Below are positions 45,215 to 56,078 of a stretch of DNA of 64,000 bases, piece after piece. Below the pieces are notes generated by a model. That model worked only from the letters and a program-made list of their open reading frames with translations, ran no database searches and was not told the DNA's origin. This stretch comes from Zasmidium citrigriseum (lineage: Eukaryota; Ascomycota; Dothideomycetes; Mycosphaerellales; Mycosphaerellaceae), in NCBI GenBank assembly GCA_002786025.1, contig NHNW01000006.1, forward strand, positions 62,001-126,000, in the 5' to 3' direction. Numbering within the stretch: the stretch's first letter is position 1; every line of letters starts with the position of its first letter. The position numbers and the translations under genes are program-made.

Positions 45215-46565
45215 TCATCCCTCGTCTCTGCTTCGTTCGCGTAGCGGCATTTCTCTTCTCTGTACCACGAGGCGATTTTCGTTCTCAATCTTGAGTGCCT
45301 CCACGGGGACTGCTGGGAACAGTGTAGTATCCTTCACTGCTTGCCCTTCGTTGATGGGCACGATCAGCAGCAGCGGTCTGCAAAACACTGTCTGCTCGCA
45401 GTCCTTCGTTCCGAGTCAGTGAGAGCCTCAAAGTCGACAGGAAATAGGGTCTTACTCTGCGCTGGACGCTGGCCCAGGTCAAAGCCTCCACCCCGATGCA
45501 GTTCAGCCTCTCCAAATTCGTCTCTGTATCTCTTCCCAAGACTCTCTACTGGCCGGTACTCATACGCCACAGGTGCGGGACCCATGGTATACGCCAGACG
45601 CTGGCCGGATGTGTCCAGTGGTTGTTCGAAGACGTAGACAGATCCGGGATGGGTAAGCTGCGGCAAGACCGGCTGATGATTGGACTGGAAGATGTACATC
45701 GGAGCAGCCGGGCTGCTGTTTGGAGGGCCGTAGTAAGGTATAGGTTGGTAGCTGTAGACTGGCGGGCCGTAGCTGAGCACAGGGAAACAACCGTTCGCTG
45801 GCGCTCGATAGCCATGGCTGTAGGGCAGGTGAGGCGGATGATAGTATGAGAGTGCTGGGGCGGCAGGCTGTGGACCGAGTTGCTGCGGCATTGGTGGCGG
45901 ATATGTAGCCACTGTCGCTCCTGGGGCTCGAGGAGGACTTCGATATATGTACTCCGGCCGCGGTGATGGTGCTGCTTCGCGGGGGAACCGATGTTCTCGT
46001 GGCGCCTGGCGTCTCGGATAAGGCTCTGCAGGTGCAGGTCGACGTACTATCTCAGGCTTTATGTCGGGCGTCTCGTATCTGAAGGCGGCGAATACATTCC
46101 TCTTGATCTTTGAAGGCAGCTCTGGCGGCCGCAGACGAGGCTTGTTTGCGAGTTCCTGTCCTGAAATGCCCTTGATTGCACTGTAGAATCTCGTCGATGG
46201 ATCAGGCAGTTGCGTGTTTCCGTGGGACTTGAGCCTGTCCTTTGCCTGCGAGATCAAGATATCGAGCCATGATCTCTTGGTGCCGTGGCATCCAGTATCG
46301 CTGGCGAAGCCACCGCAGAAGTGCTTGCAATTACTGCACGGCGTGCCTGACTCCATGTTGCACTGCGATCTATCAGTCAGGTCGATGTTCTCCAATTAGC
46401 CACGTTGATGGATGATCGTACGTCCATCCATCTGCTGTTGGCACATGAGTCGCAAATCATCCGCTCTGCTCGCCAAGTGACTCCTGGAATTGGGCCTCCA
46501 AGGGGCTCACTGGCGAAGCCGCCGCCGGCGAGCGGCACCAAGTCGTCGGTCATGCGAGGGAACAT
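45215..46565 (-). CDS. cysteine-cluster, Pro/Tyr-rich protein, 407 aa
   Basis: Exons 46422-46565, 45456-46362 and 45215-45387 give 408 codons. Residues 36-72 carry a cysteine cluster that appears only after the first intron is removed: MICDSCANSRWMDCNMESGTP, then CSNCKHF. The spacing C-x2-C-x9-C-x8-C-x2-C resembles a loose zinc cluster but is not a classical Zn2Cys6. The middle (about residues 140-300) is rich in Pro, Tyr, Gln and Ala, like a transcription or RNA-associated low-complexity region. The last exon was found from donor GTAAGA and acceptor GACAG; it continues as FCRPLLLIVPINEGQAVK and ends in a charged tail. The family is unknown. Confidence 0.7.
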
Positions 46566-47678
46566 GCCCGTGTCGGCGTCGATGTCGCTGAACAGTGGCG
46601 AAGTCCGCCTCCGCGAGGTGAGGTGAAGCAGGTGAGAAAGTGCCTGAGTGAAGGACGGGAAGGCGCAAACGTCGAGCCATGGCCTCAGGCATCAGGCAGC
46701 CTCCGCCTCCGAACGAAGGAAAGAACGACACCACATCGACTACATCTTTCAAAATCCATCTCCCACTCGTGCAAAGAATCTGAAAGAGATCGAACATCTT
46801 GTAGCAGCCCATGAAACCACAAGATGCGCTGGGAAGAGTGAGCTTCTCCAGCAGACCTACGCCTTCATCCACAATCACCGTCACGGGCAATCCTTTTCCA
46901 GTGCGAAAGACTATCTTCCAGTCATAATGAGATGTTCAGAGGAGACGCCTAGCCCAACAAAGACACTGTACAAGAGCAAGTTGAGGAGTCGACCTATGAT
47001 GGGCGCCACCGTCCGCCTGGCCGGTAGGGGACACGCGCGCCGTGACCATGCTTTGCCATCAACATAGATACTATCCTCCGAAATTGGACTTCGTGTATGC
47101 CTCGAGAATCTGCAATAGTCGTCAGTCTCCATTCGAAATATTGTGATGATCTCAGCAAACATCATCAGACTCACCAAGTGAAGTCAGCGGTGGGACCATC
47201 CACTTCAAGATCACGAGACCTCGTGATACAATCCTTCCATCACTCGCAGCCCACCCGTCCACTTTTCGCAAAGAACCACAGGGATACGTGAACTGAACGA
47301 TTCCACCCGCTCAACCGATTTCTTCGATTCCCCAAATTCTCATCGTGGGCGTGGACCGTGCTTGCCCCCAGTGACATCAAGTTCCTTGTCGATAGCGTGA
47401 ATGGTGGGTCGGCCTTGCCTAGACGTCACGTCAGCTCATGAGATGTCCGTTACGACGGTCGCCGATAGTTGGAATGGACATGGATTGTGTGGTGAAAGAG
47501 TTGAAAGATGTCACAAACAGAACAGAGCACCTGGCTCGCTTTTTCTAGTGTCTCAAGTCTATGTGCCTCGAGCCCGCCGCCCGAAAGTCATCATCAAGAG
47601 AAGTTGGCAACTGTGCCGTAATGCATAATCGTGTCTCGTAGTCTCGTCTCGCGTTGAAGCAACGTCTTGTAGGCTTGC
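46566..47678. other. intergenic region
   Basis: Upstream region of the cysteine-cluster gene and 3' region of the HAD gene. Scattered short frames on both strands are unsupported. Confidence 0.5.
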
Positions 47679-48539
47679 TTACATGGACTCCTCAATCTTC
47701 TTGACGCAAGCTGGGAAGTCCTTCCAGTCGTACATGACGACCTTGGCGTTGCACTGCTCGGTCAGAGTCTTGGCCATCTGCTCCTCCTTCGCCTTGCCCT
47801 CCTCGAGGCCGTAGATGCCGACGTAGGCGATGAGTGGGATGCCGGCACGCATGCCAGCGGTGGCTCCTGACTTGCTGTCCTCGACGGTCAAGCACTCCTC
47901 TGGCTTGACGCCGAGCTCCTTGCAGGCGTGGAGGTAGATGGCGGGGTCTGGCTTGCTAGACGGTGGGTTGAGCGAGGTGGCAGCCGAGTAGACGTGCTCG
48001 TCGGTGAAGAAGCGCATCAGGCCGGTCTTCTGGAGGGAGGCCACGACACGTGGCTTGGCGGAGGTCGAGACGACGGACATGGGGTAGCCCTGAGCCTTGG
48101 CCCACTCGAGCTGCTCGGTGACACCGGGGCACTCGACACACTTCTCGCTCAGCTTGGCGGTGACACGGCCGAGCTCCATGTCGACGTACTTGTCGACCTC
48201 CTCCTGCGCCATGGAGAAGTTGTGCTTCTTCTGAAGGCCGATGAGCATGTTGCGGAAGTTGTGGCCGACGAAGTCCTCGAGGAGAGAGTCGGTGGTGTAG
48301 GTTGCGTCGATGCCATACTTCTGCAGGACCTCGTTGGTGAGGTCGGCACAGGCTTCGAAGGCGAGGCGCTCGGACTGGCAGAGGGTGTTGTCGCAGTCGA
48401 GGAGGATGTACTTGACCTGTGGTGAGGTTAGCATGTGATTGAGGAAGCATTTGTGGCCATGGCAAAGTAAACCGCCATTGGAGGAGGATTGGGTTGGAGG
48501 GGTGCGGAGAAAACAGGAGACGGCGCTTACCTTGCCCAT
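47679..48539 (-). CDS. HAD-superfamily hydrolase, 248 aa
   Basis: Exons 48531-48539 (ATG GGC AAG) and 47679-48416 give 249 codons. HAD motifs are all present: motif I nucleophile in LLDCDNTLCQSE, motif II Ser/Thr in SVVSTSAKPR, motif III Lys in SSKPDPAIY and motif IV acids in TVEDSKSGATAG. The helical cap between motifs I and II (EVLQKYGIDATYT and following) places it with subfamily I phosphatases and phosphoglucomutase-like enzymes that act on small phosphorylated sugars. The three-codon first exon is needed because the long frame otherwise starts inside a GTAAGC-CACAG intron. The substrate is unknown. The frame ends at a GTAAGC, so a further short exon cannot be excluded. Confidence 0.9.
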   Translation of the reverse strand: MGKVSAVSCFLRTPPTQSSSNGGLLCHGHKCFLNHMLTSPQVKYILLDCDNTLCQSERLAFEACADLTNEVLQKYGIDATYTTDSLLEDFVGHNFRNMLIGLQKKHNFSMAQEEVDKYVDMELGRVTAKLSEKCVECPGVTEQLEWAKAQGYPMSVVSTSAKPRVVASLQKTGLMRFFTDEHVYSAATSLNPPSSKPDPAIYLHACKELGVKPEECLTVEDSKSGATAGMRAGIPLIAYVGIYGLEEGKAKEEQMAKTLTEQCNAKVVMYDWKDFPACVKKIEESM

Positions 48540-49487
48540 GGTGACGGTGTTGTGAGTGAGTAGAAGTGGTTGAGTGTGTGTTGGTGGTGGTAGGTGGTAG
48601 TTGAGGTGGTGTTCCAAGAAGTTGTTGGTGGTGTTGTGTGAGGAAAGGAAGTTGGTTGACGTCGGAAGAGAAGAGGTTCTTGTTTGAAGGAGGCTCGCCC
48701 GGCCGCTGCTGCCAGCTTCCATTGACTTCACTCAAGCCCCACTCGTCTGGTCCGTGCGCGGAAAGTGGGCGGCGGTCAGACTAGCGGCGTGGGGCCATCC
48801 TGGAGATCGAGGAACAGGAATAACCATCTGCACGTGTCAACCCTCGTCGCAACCGACAACGAAACGGATGTGAAGCCTGCGTGGAAAGATGGAGCCCGTC
48901 GTGCCATTCCGCTCCTCCACCAAAGTCTCTCTCCGCAGCCAGACCCCTCCAGCCTGCGCCAAGCGCTGTCTCGATGCGGGATGCAGCACAGCGGTGTGCA
49001 ACTCTTAAAGGACTATGGCACTGAACGGTGAAGCATTCCGAGGCCTCTGAAACTGCCAGAAACGATCACATGGTCCGAAGGAAGGCATTGACAGGCTTGA
49101 AACTTGGCTGAGAAGAGGCATTCGCTCCCCGTCTGCCAACAAAGCTCCTGTGATGTGTCAAATCCGCTGGTACGTTACACAGTTCGGAAACTTGTCCCTG
49201 AGGCTCAAGCATCCAGGGCGGCTAGGTATGCAAGCAATAAAGCATCCTAGGAGTGGATCTCGCCAGAAATGTCACGAGATGACGGCAAAAGAACATCCGA
49301 GCTTTCTCATGTGAATGGGAGAATCAAGATTGCTATTCACTGGCTGACAACATGATCTAGAAAGACTGTTGATCTCGACTTGCATCACAATCACATCTGG
49401 CTGGAGATGCGGCATGAGCAGCAAGTTCAGAGTGGCAGTAGGACCAATTGACCATTTCATCGACAACCCCAGCAACGGCGTTCACTA
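48540..49487. other. intergenic region
   Basis: Promoter of the HAD gene, with GT-rich (CA-rich on the coding strand) 5' leader, and 3' region of the MFS gene. No gene is seen. Confidence 0.5.
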
Positions 49488-51376
49488 CTAAGTCGTATAC
49501 TTGAACCCCTTGATGTTCCGATCAGTCAAGTCAAGCCAATCCTGTTCACCAGCTCGAGTTCCGATCTCTTCCCGCCGGGATCTATTGCTGCGCATGCATA
49601 TGAGTCCATACACGGAGCAGCAAGCGATAGCCACGAGATAGCAGATGATCATGGCCACTGTTCCGCCTGTGTATGCCGGCGCTTGCTCTTCCCGGAATGT
49701 CTGTGGTCCGATGATATTCCCAGTCGCCCAAGCCAGGTAGAAAAAGGCAAAGAGAAACAGTCTATGAGGCCATGTCAGTGCATTGTCGAGGTATGGGAAT
49801 GATGGATCTCACTTCTTTGTATGTCCAGCGACGTTGGCTTGATAGACGGACACGAGCGTGACATACGGCGCCCAGTAGGTATACAGAATACTGGACGCGG
49901 GTCAGTTCAGCACTTCCCCCGTTTTTAAAAACGGTGACCTCACTATAAGCCAACGAGTTGTCCTGCAAGGTTCGTACGCGGAAGGGCGTAGCAGAGAACT
50001 GCTCCAAGAAGAGGCAGCAAGATACCCACCACGATCAACGGGATGCGGTACTTTCGAGTATAGGAGGCGCAGTACGATAAGATGATCCCCGATACAGTGC
50101 TCATGAAGCCAGGAGGCATGGCAAGGAGGGACGTTTCGAGAGGCCCGAAGCCGAGGCCTGAGATAATGAGGGTGTTGAAGGTCGTGAGTCCACCGTTCGG
50201 AACCTTTGCACAATGAGCAACTCAACAACATCAATGGAAATGGGATGACGACTGACTTGAAGGGCAACAATGGCGACCCAGATCAGCCACGTCTTTGGGT
50301 CCAGGAGCGCTGACCAGATTTGCTCTGTCTTGAATACCTTTGATTCAACACCAGTGTTGTCAGAGGCTTTCCGTTGGATAATGATCATTTTCTGCTTTCC
50401 AGAGAGCCATCTCGCTTCCAAGGGATTGTTCGGCCTATGGAGACAACGTCAGTGCCTCAGATGTCGGCGGATCGATGGAGATGCACTCACAGAAAGAAGA
50501 ATACGACGAAGGACCAGAGGAGAGTCAGCGTGCCGAGTATCAAGAAGATGATCCTCCAAGTTGCAAACGAACCGCTATGATATCCCACCAGCCACGAGAG
50601 GAAGCCGTTGAGAATCGGCGCGATCACGTTGAGAATGATTGCGTTCCTTTGCGGCTGTTCGGTTGGTCGATACCACATGGCGACGATCATCGTAATGGCC
50701 GGAATCAGCAGCGCCTCAAAGCCTCCAAGAAGGAATCGGCAAACGAAGAGACCAGCAAAGTTCGAACAAGCCGCCATACACAAGGAGGTCACGCCCCACA
50801 TGAACACGTTGCAAGCAAAGAACTTGACGGCGGAGAACCTTGCCACCGAAGCGTCAGTCAGCTACGTCGGCGTCAAGTGGTCAAAGACACTTACCTCTGC
50901 AGACAATACGCCGCTGGTCCCATGAACAGTAGGCCCCCAAAGAACGGAGCCGAGCCGCACCATGAGTACTGACTGCCCGTCAGATTCAGGTCTTCCTTGA
51001 TGCCATAGATTGCAGCCCCTGAGATTGCTGTCTTATCCCATCCGCTGAGTGTGGCGCACACGAAAAGCTTTCAATTGCAAGTTGTCAGCGGGATAGGTGC
51101 CGTATTCTGGACAAGCCGCAGACTTACGATGGGGACCAGTCGCCAGTCCACCTTGCGCATCAGATGCTTCTCTTCTTCTGCAGCCCAGCCCTCTGCGATC
51201 TCCTCTCCATGTTCAGCGAGGATGCGAGCCGCGATGTCGACGTCTTCGGCATGTCCTGCTTTGACGGCTTTCACAGCGTCTTCTGAGGTGAGATCTACAG
51301 AGCCAGCCTTCGCAGACTCAGGCCTTGTAAGGTCGATGGACAGGCCTGCTTGCTTCTTCTTCGGTTCTGTCGACAT
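49488..51376 (-). CDS. MFS transporter, anion:cation symporter-like, 519 aa
   Basis: Exons 51128-51376, 50895-51067, 50491-50838, 50257-50434, 49944-50203, 49813-49890 and 49488-49761 give 520 codons. The polar N-terminus of about 80 residues ends in LMRKVDWRLVPI, the usual entry to helix 1 of Dal5/Tna1-type carriers. LFVCATLSGWDKTAISGAA and IYGIKEDLNLTGSQYSW follow. Other family segments are FVCRFLLGGFEALLIPAITM, RTNLAGQLVGLYILYTYWAP and FLFAFFYLAWATGNIIGPQTF. It should take up small organic anions across the plasma membrane. It is divergent from a TauD-type dioxygenase, which points to a sulfonate, sulfate ester or related compound as substrate. This is inference from context. Confidence 0.92.
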
Positions 51377-51927
51377 GTTCACTTCATTGACTGGACAGCG
51401 TTGAACAGTGAATTCAACAGCACAACTCCAGCTGAGGACTTCAAGCTGTGAGGATCCATCAGTCTACATAATCGACTGAATCTCCCCTATCTCTCTACAG
51501 GTCCGAACTTTCCGAGACAAGCTGAGTGGCCCACAATGAACCCCAAATCTTGAGACTGACGCTTATCGACTGAACTCCTCAGATCGGCCAACATACTATC
51601 ATACAGAGCATGTTCGCCTAAGCTCGATGCTTTGGCTTGGCCGAACTTCGTGCCCGTCAACCATGCATGATCCTGTGTCGATGATGCCCCTTTGGCAAGC
51701 CTTATCAATGGCCGGCCGAATGAGACTCCACATCAACAGCTGGCAGCATAGAGCCCCAGGCCAACGGCAAAAGTCAGCAACGGAGACAAGTGATAAGCTT
51801 CATGTTCGCAAATCAAACCTCTCCTTGACAAAGGTTTCTCTCAATGGTCTTGAAGTATTTGTGGGAGTACGAGCGCAACCTTCCAGCCAAACGACCAAAG
51901 CTGTATTAGGCTCAGTCGTGAGGCGCA
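51377..51927. promoter_or_regulatory. shared divergent promoter, MFS / dioxygenase
   Basis: These 551 bp separate the start codons of the transporter and the dioxygenase. Short frames inside are unsupported. No specific binding site was identified. Confidence 0.5.
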
Positions 51928-53226
51928 ATGATATCCAAGATGGAGCCTCAGGAGGGCGAGCCATTGTATCCGGACTACCTGCGTAAGCCTCACATGCTCT
52001 GTAATGTATAGAATCGTCTCATGCTAACGGGCAATGAACAGCATTCTACGATCCCCTCGAGAAGGTCGACGAAGTGGGGCCCTTCGAACACAATGACCCA
52101 GGCCATCGAGCTGATCCCGCAATGCCAAACCTTTTTAAGAATGCCACCAGCATCTCGGATCTGAGTCCTCATTGCGGCGTCGAACTTAAGGGCGTTCAAC
52201 TTGTACATGACCCGCTCTGCCTCAACGAGCCCCTTCGAGAAGCTGACCCCATCCCAGTCCACCCTCTCCCCAGCTGCTCTCGACGAACTGGCCCTCCTCT
52301 GCGCCCAACGCGGCTGTGTCGTCCTTCGCGCGCAAGACTACCTCGACATCGGCTTCGAAGAGCAGAAACGTATAGCCTGGTACTTCGGCCCTCTGCACAA
52401 ACACGGCTGGATGCCGCATCCCAAGAATGGACCACCCGAGTTTGTCATCGTATACGATTCGAAAGATGACCTCAGGATCCGTAAAGGCTGGGCAAGGAAG
52501 AGCCCCATTCAGTTCCATGTCGATCAATCGCCTGAGGCTCAGCCTCCTGGAGTGACGTTCTTTGCTATGTTGGAAAGTCCGGAGGGGTCGGGTGGGGATA
52601 CGGTGTTTTCTAATGTGAGTTGAGTGAAGTTGAGGGTATATGTTGCTGACTTTGGATTGGAAGATGAATCGGGCTTTCGAGCGTCTCTCGCCGTCTTTTA
52701 GGAAGCGCCTGGAAGGTTTGAACGCCACACATACGACCGCAAACCCTATCCTGCGGGAGATCAGAGATAATGGCAATCAAGCTGTGTTGCGTCGACCTAT
52801 CACCAAGAACGTCCATCCCGTTGTGACTGTTCATCCAGTCACAGGACAGAAGGCCTTATTCGTCAACTCATCCTACACCCAGAACATCGTAGGCTGGGAC
52901 GAAGAAGAATCAGGTAAGTCCCGACATCTCCCATAGAACATACTAAGCTAAGCCACCATACTCCAGACATGCTTCTCAAGTTCCTATTCGATCACATCAA
53001 CCGCGGCCATGACTTCAGCTGCAGAGTTCGATACGAGCCCGGGACTGTCGTGCTGTGGGATCAGAGAATCACGCAGCATTCCCAGACGCTTGATTATCCG
53101 GCTGGACAGCGTCGGCATGCGTTTCGGCTGACGGCGTTGGCGAATAAGCCTATTCCGAGTAAATTTGAAGAGGATGATGGAGAGTGTGGGAGGGATGAGG
53201 CGAGAGTCATGCTCGATCTCTGTTGA
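51928..53226 (+). CDS. TauD/TfdA-family 2-oxoglutarate dioxygenase, 360 aa
   Basis: Exons 51928-51982, 52042-52202, 52258-52614, 52664-52913 and 52967-53226 give 361 codons. The enzyme family hydroxylates substrates such as taurine, alkyl sulfonates, sulfate esters or phenoxyacetates using Fe(II) and 2-oxoglutarate. The iron triad is visible: His and Asp in FHVDQSPEAQPPG and the distal His in ITQHSQTLDYPAG, with the co-substrate Arg in RRHAFRLT. The N-terminal GVELKGVQL and LALLCAQRGCVVLRAQDY are typical of fungal members. The start has an in-frame stop 9 bp upstream. The second intron, with branch AAGCTGACC, was needed to join GVQL to STLSPAALDEL. The substrate is unknown. Confidence 0.92.
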
Positions 53227-53317
53227 AGTCCAACTACTGCATGTCCTATCGAACTGTGGCCCCGTCTTCGCTATCAGGAGTGCGAATCTTCAACCTTCTG
53301 TCCGAGATAGTTGTCGT

Positions 53318-54502
53318 TCATCTGTCCGCCATGAAGTGGAATGGTGGCCACACGTATTCGTCAACATGGCTGTAGGTGTCGATCACTGCTTGCTTTCCGT
53401 ACGCTTCGTCTTCAAAATCGCCCAAGAATGAATCGTCATCGTCGGACTCGTCAAACAGCTGCTTTTGGTCGTCTTGGATCTCCTGCCACGCTCTTAGTGC
53501 AAAATCCTGTCGAATGTCGCCAATCGAGAGGTATGGCGATCGCTCCTTTTCCGCGTAGTCGACTTCTGCACCACGCCTGACGACAACCATGAGTTCCTTC
53601 TCACGCTCGCCGGGGCGCATGAGGTTCGTGTCTTCGGTGGAGCCATAATTGCGCGCATGTTGACCTGGGGCGAAAGTCTGAGAGAATGCGGCTCTCTTAG
53701 CAGGCAGCAGGACTGCATGAGGTGTGCTCGTGTCAATGCCGCGGTATATCTCAACGGACGGCTTCGATGCCTCTCCGTCGCGCTGCTCCATGGCGTGCTG
53801 CCAGTCAGACGGTTGGGGTTGTCGGAGATAGCGATTGGGTAGAGAGTCGAGCATGGCGAACAGCATACCCTCGTCCTTGTATCCCAGGAGTTCTGAATTG
53901 TGAGAGATGAAGCGAAGCTCTTTCCAGCCAGTGCCGTAGCGGATCAACATGTCCAGCGTGTCGTAATTGATACACGCCGACTTCTCGCCCAAGACGGTGA
54001 GAACGTCCAGCTTCAATCCAGGCAGCAATTTCATGACCTGTGCCGTGCGATAGTAAGTGTCGTCATCTTCGAAAGAAAGCATCAGCGGATGGCCCGAGAC
54101 CCGCAAGTGCCGGATCTGGCTGAGAGTGCTGATGGGTAGGCCGGCGAGTTTGTTCAGCATCGATTTAGGGTCCTCGAAATGAAACAAGACCTGTTGTAGC
54201 CAGGTATTGCCAATCTCCTCGCGAATCCGACGGCAGGTACGAAGGATGCTGAGCGACTTGCCTCGAGAAGCGGAGACAACTCGACGGCTGTCGATGCGTC
54301 CAAACGTACGCTCGCCAAAAGCGAGACGGGTCGAATAGAAGACATTGGCGTATATTTGGTCGCGGATTTCTTGAGGCAGTTGCATGAATTTGCTGTTCTC
54401 CTGCTGGTGAGTTGGACGTCCGTTCGGTGGCTGGCTTGACGACATGTTGTCTTGCTGCTTCTTCGGCTTCTTGTACTTTTTGGACTTCTTCGATTTGCCC
54501 AT
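53318..54502 (-). CDS. LPQEIRDxIY-motif protein, F-box-like, 394 aa
   Basis: A single exon from ATG 54500-54502; the longer open frame upstream starts with TTG. The N-terminus MGKSKKSKKYKKPKKQQ is a lysine-rich, nuclear-signal-like stretch. The motif FMQLPQEIRDQIYANVFYS near residue 40, followed by LSILRTCRRIREEIGNTWL, is the signature of a large ascomycete family whose N-terminal helices resemble F-boxes. The rest includes ISTLSQIRHLRVSGHPLML and KELRFISHN, then a polar region and an acidic tail. Only 91 bp separate it from the convergent dioxygenase. A role as ubiquitin ligase adaptor is uncertain. Confidence 0.82.
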   Translation of the reverse strand: MGKSKKSKKYKKPKKQQDNMSSSQPPNGRPTHQQENSKFMQLPQEIRDQIYANVFYSTRLAFGERTFGRIDSRRVVSASRGKSLSILRTCRRIREEIGNTWLQQVLFHFEDPKSMLNKLAGLPISTLSQIRHLRVSGHPLMLSFEDDDTYYRTAQVMKLLPGLKLDVLTVLGEKSACINYDTLDMLIRYGTGWKELRFISHNSELLGYKDEGMLFAMLDSLPNRYLRQPQPSDWQHAMEQRDGEASKPSVEIYRGIDTSTPHAVLLPAKRAAFSQTFAPGQHARNYGSTEDTNLMRPGEREKELMVVVRRGAEVDYAEKERSPYLSIGDIRQDFALRAWQEIQDDQKQLFDESDDDDSFLGDFEDEAYGKQAVIDTYSHVDEYVWPPFHFMADR

Positions 54503-54758
54503 TTTGGATGCCAATGGCCTCGTCGGTGGGAAGCGGCAGTGGTGAAGGTGTTGTGCGAGATTGCGTCTAGGGAAATGAAACGACAAGGAGTAGCAAACAA
54601 ACTTGGAGTGTTGCTCGGCGGGGCCGATCGGAAACCCCACACACTTCTGAGCCCCAATACTCGGTGGTGAGATCAATCACAAAATCTCTCATATCTCATT
54701 CCATTATCAGCTAAATTAAAATGGCCCAGAGAATGTGCATAGTGTCACCAAATACGCC

Positions 54759-55580
54759 TCAAACCAGTTCATAGCGCATACTCAATTTGCCATCGACCTT
54801 TCGCAAGCTTGGATGATTTCCATGCTTACGGGACATGTGCCTCGTCATCAGCTGCTTTCCAATGAAGAAGTCATGACACCAAGGGCATGGCTCAGGAAGC
54901 CTCGCCACCTTACAGTACTTGTTTTCCCAGACGTCACGATCATCCTGCCTCAATACCGCCTCTTCTGCATCGATGGCGCGCTTCTTCTTGGCTTTCTCCT
55001 CTTTGAGGTCATTTGTCTTGGGTTCTGTTGGTTGGCGTTCCTTGTTGACGACTTCTCGATAGCAGAGTTGGTGGTCAATACCGCATTTCAGGCTATTAGT
55101 GAGGTCAGCATCAGGCACAAATGCAGAAGACGTTTTGCCTGTACCAGGTTGTGAATCCAGTAGCATACTGCCGCTTGTCAACGGGCGTACAACAGCGAGG
55201 GCACTCAAAAAGATCACTGGTGGCGCCGAATACGATAAACATCATAGAGATGCTATCCCCGGGCTTCACAACACTTTGCCACTGATCTTCTCGATACTTC
55301 CGCCAAAGCTCAGGCTTTCTGTGTGGCACGAGCATGAAAGACCCTTTGTTGACTTTCTGCTTTCCATAGTCGTTCTTGAATTCGCTTCGTAGAGCCGATG
55401 AAATTCCCTAGAGACAGCGTAAATTTTGAGCGTTCTTCGAGATGCACATTCGAGCCTGCGACTTACCTCCCAAGTCTTGACGTCCTCATACGGGAAGGTC
55501 AATTCTCTGTCTAGTGCATCGTAGACAGTGATGTCGGTATTGCATTGGTGGTCTGAGATCTGCAGCCTGGCGATCTCCAT
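54759..55580 (-). CDS. ubiquitin-like domain plus zinc-finger protein, 236 aa
   Basis: Exons 55467-55580, 55145-55407 and 54759-55092 give 237 codons. Residues 13-100 (ITVYDALDRELTFPYEDVKT, then LVPHRKPELWRKY and MMFIVF) match the pattern of the fungal ubiquitin-like domain found in uncharacterised ascomycete proteins. A four-cysteine element follows, ECPRC...CLKC, whose third cysteine codon is created by the second intron. After a charged helix (NDLKEEKAKKKRAIDAEEAV) comes a C2H2 finger, CPWCHDFFIGKQLMTRHMSRKH. The combination suggests a nuclear adaptor. No family name is known to me. Confidence 0.72.
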
Positions 55581-56078
55581 TTCAGAAGTATGCTGCTAGT
55601 GCGAAGTGTTGAGTAGTTCCTGATCTGTGTCTTTTGTTTAGACACCCAATGGGAAGGTTTATATACTTGGACCCTCCGGTTTGCTCTCAACATCCAATGA
55701 CCTCAAGCAATCGTGTCGATGTCCATACGTGCAAGGGGCAAGGCTGCGATTGTCGACATCAATCGCAATATCGACATAAGTGTAGTCTTTGCCGGTCTCA
55801 TGAGCCTCATGTTGCAGTTCCGGCAGAGAAAACACGATTTCTTGCGTTCGAAGAGCCCGTGACATTGGCCATGACCAAACAAGAGCCACATGGAGGGAGC
55901 ATGAAGCGTTTGAGTGTCTTCACTCCGTGGCCGGAATGGACATCTGCGCAGGAAGCAATTGCGTTGCGACAACTACTCTCGCCACTTTTAGCTTGTTTGA
56001 AGCCACTTGAACACTGCACGTGAGCCTTGGGGTCGAATGCTGAGAGGAGAAATAGATGTTTGCAGGGCAGTCAGCCAA
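55581..56078. other. intergenic region with weak minus-strand coding signal
   Basis: Minus-strand frames at 55659-55889 (ending LAPCTYGHRHDCLRSLDVE) and 55807-56019 look partly protein-like. They could not be joined by good introns, so no gene is called. The part next to 55580 holds the promoter of the zinc-finger gene. Confidence 0.4.

Noticed and set aside
47928..48735. Long frames overlapping the HAD gene on both strands
   Set aside because: They are other-frame shadows of a GC-rich gene with all HAD motifs in the chosen frame.
55659..56019. Possible two-exon minus-strand gene with Cys-x-x-Cys motifs
   Set aside because: Frames are short and no donor-acceptor pair joins them cleanly.
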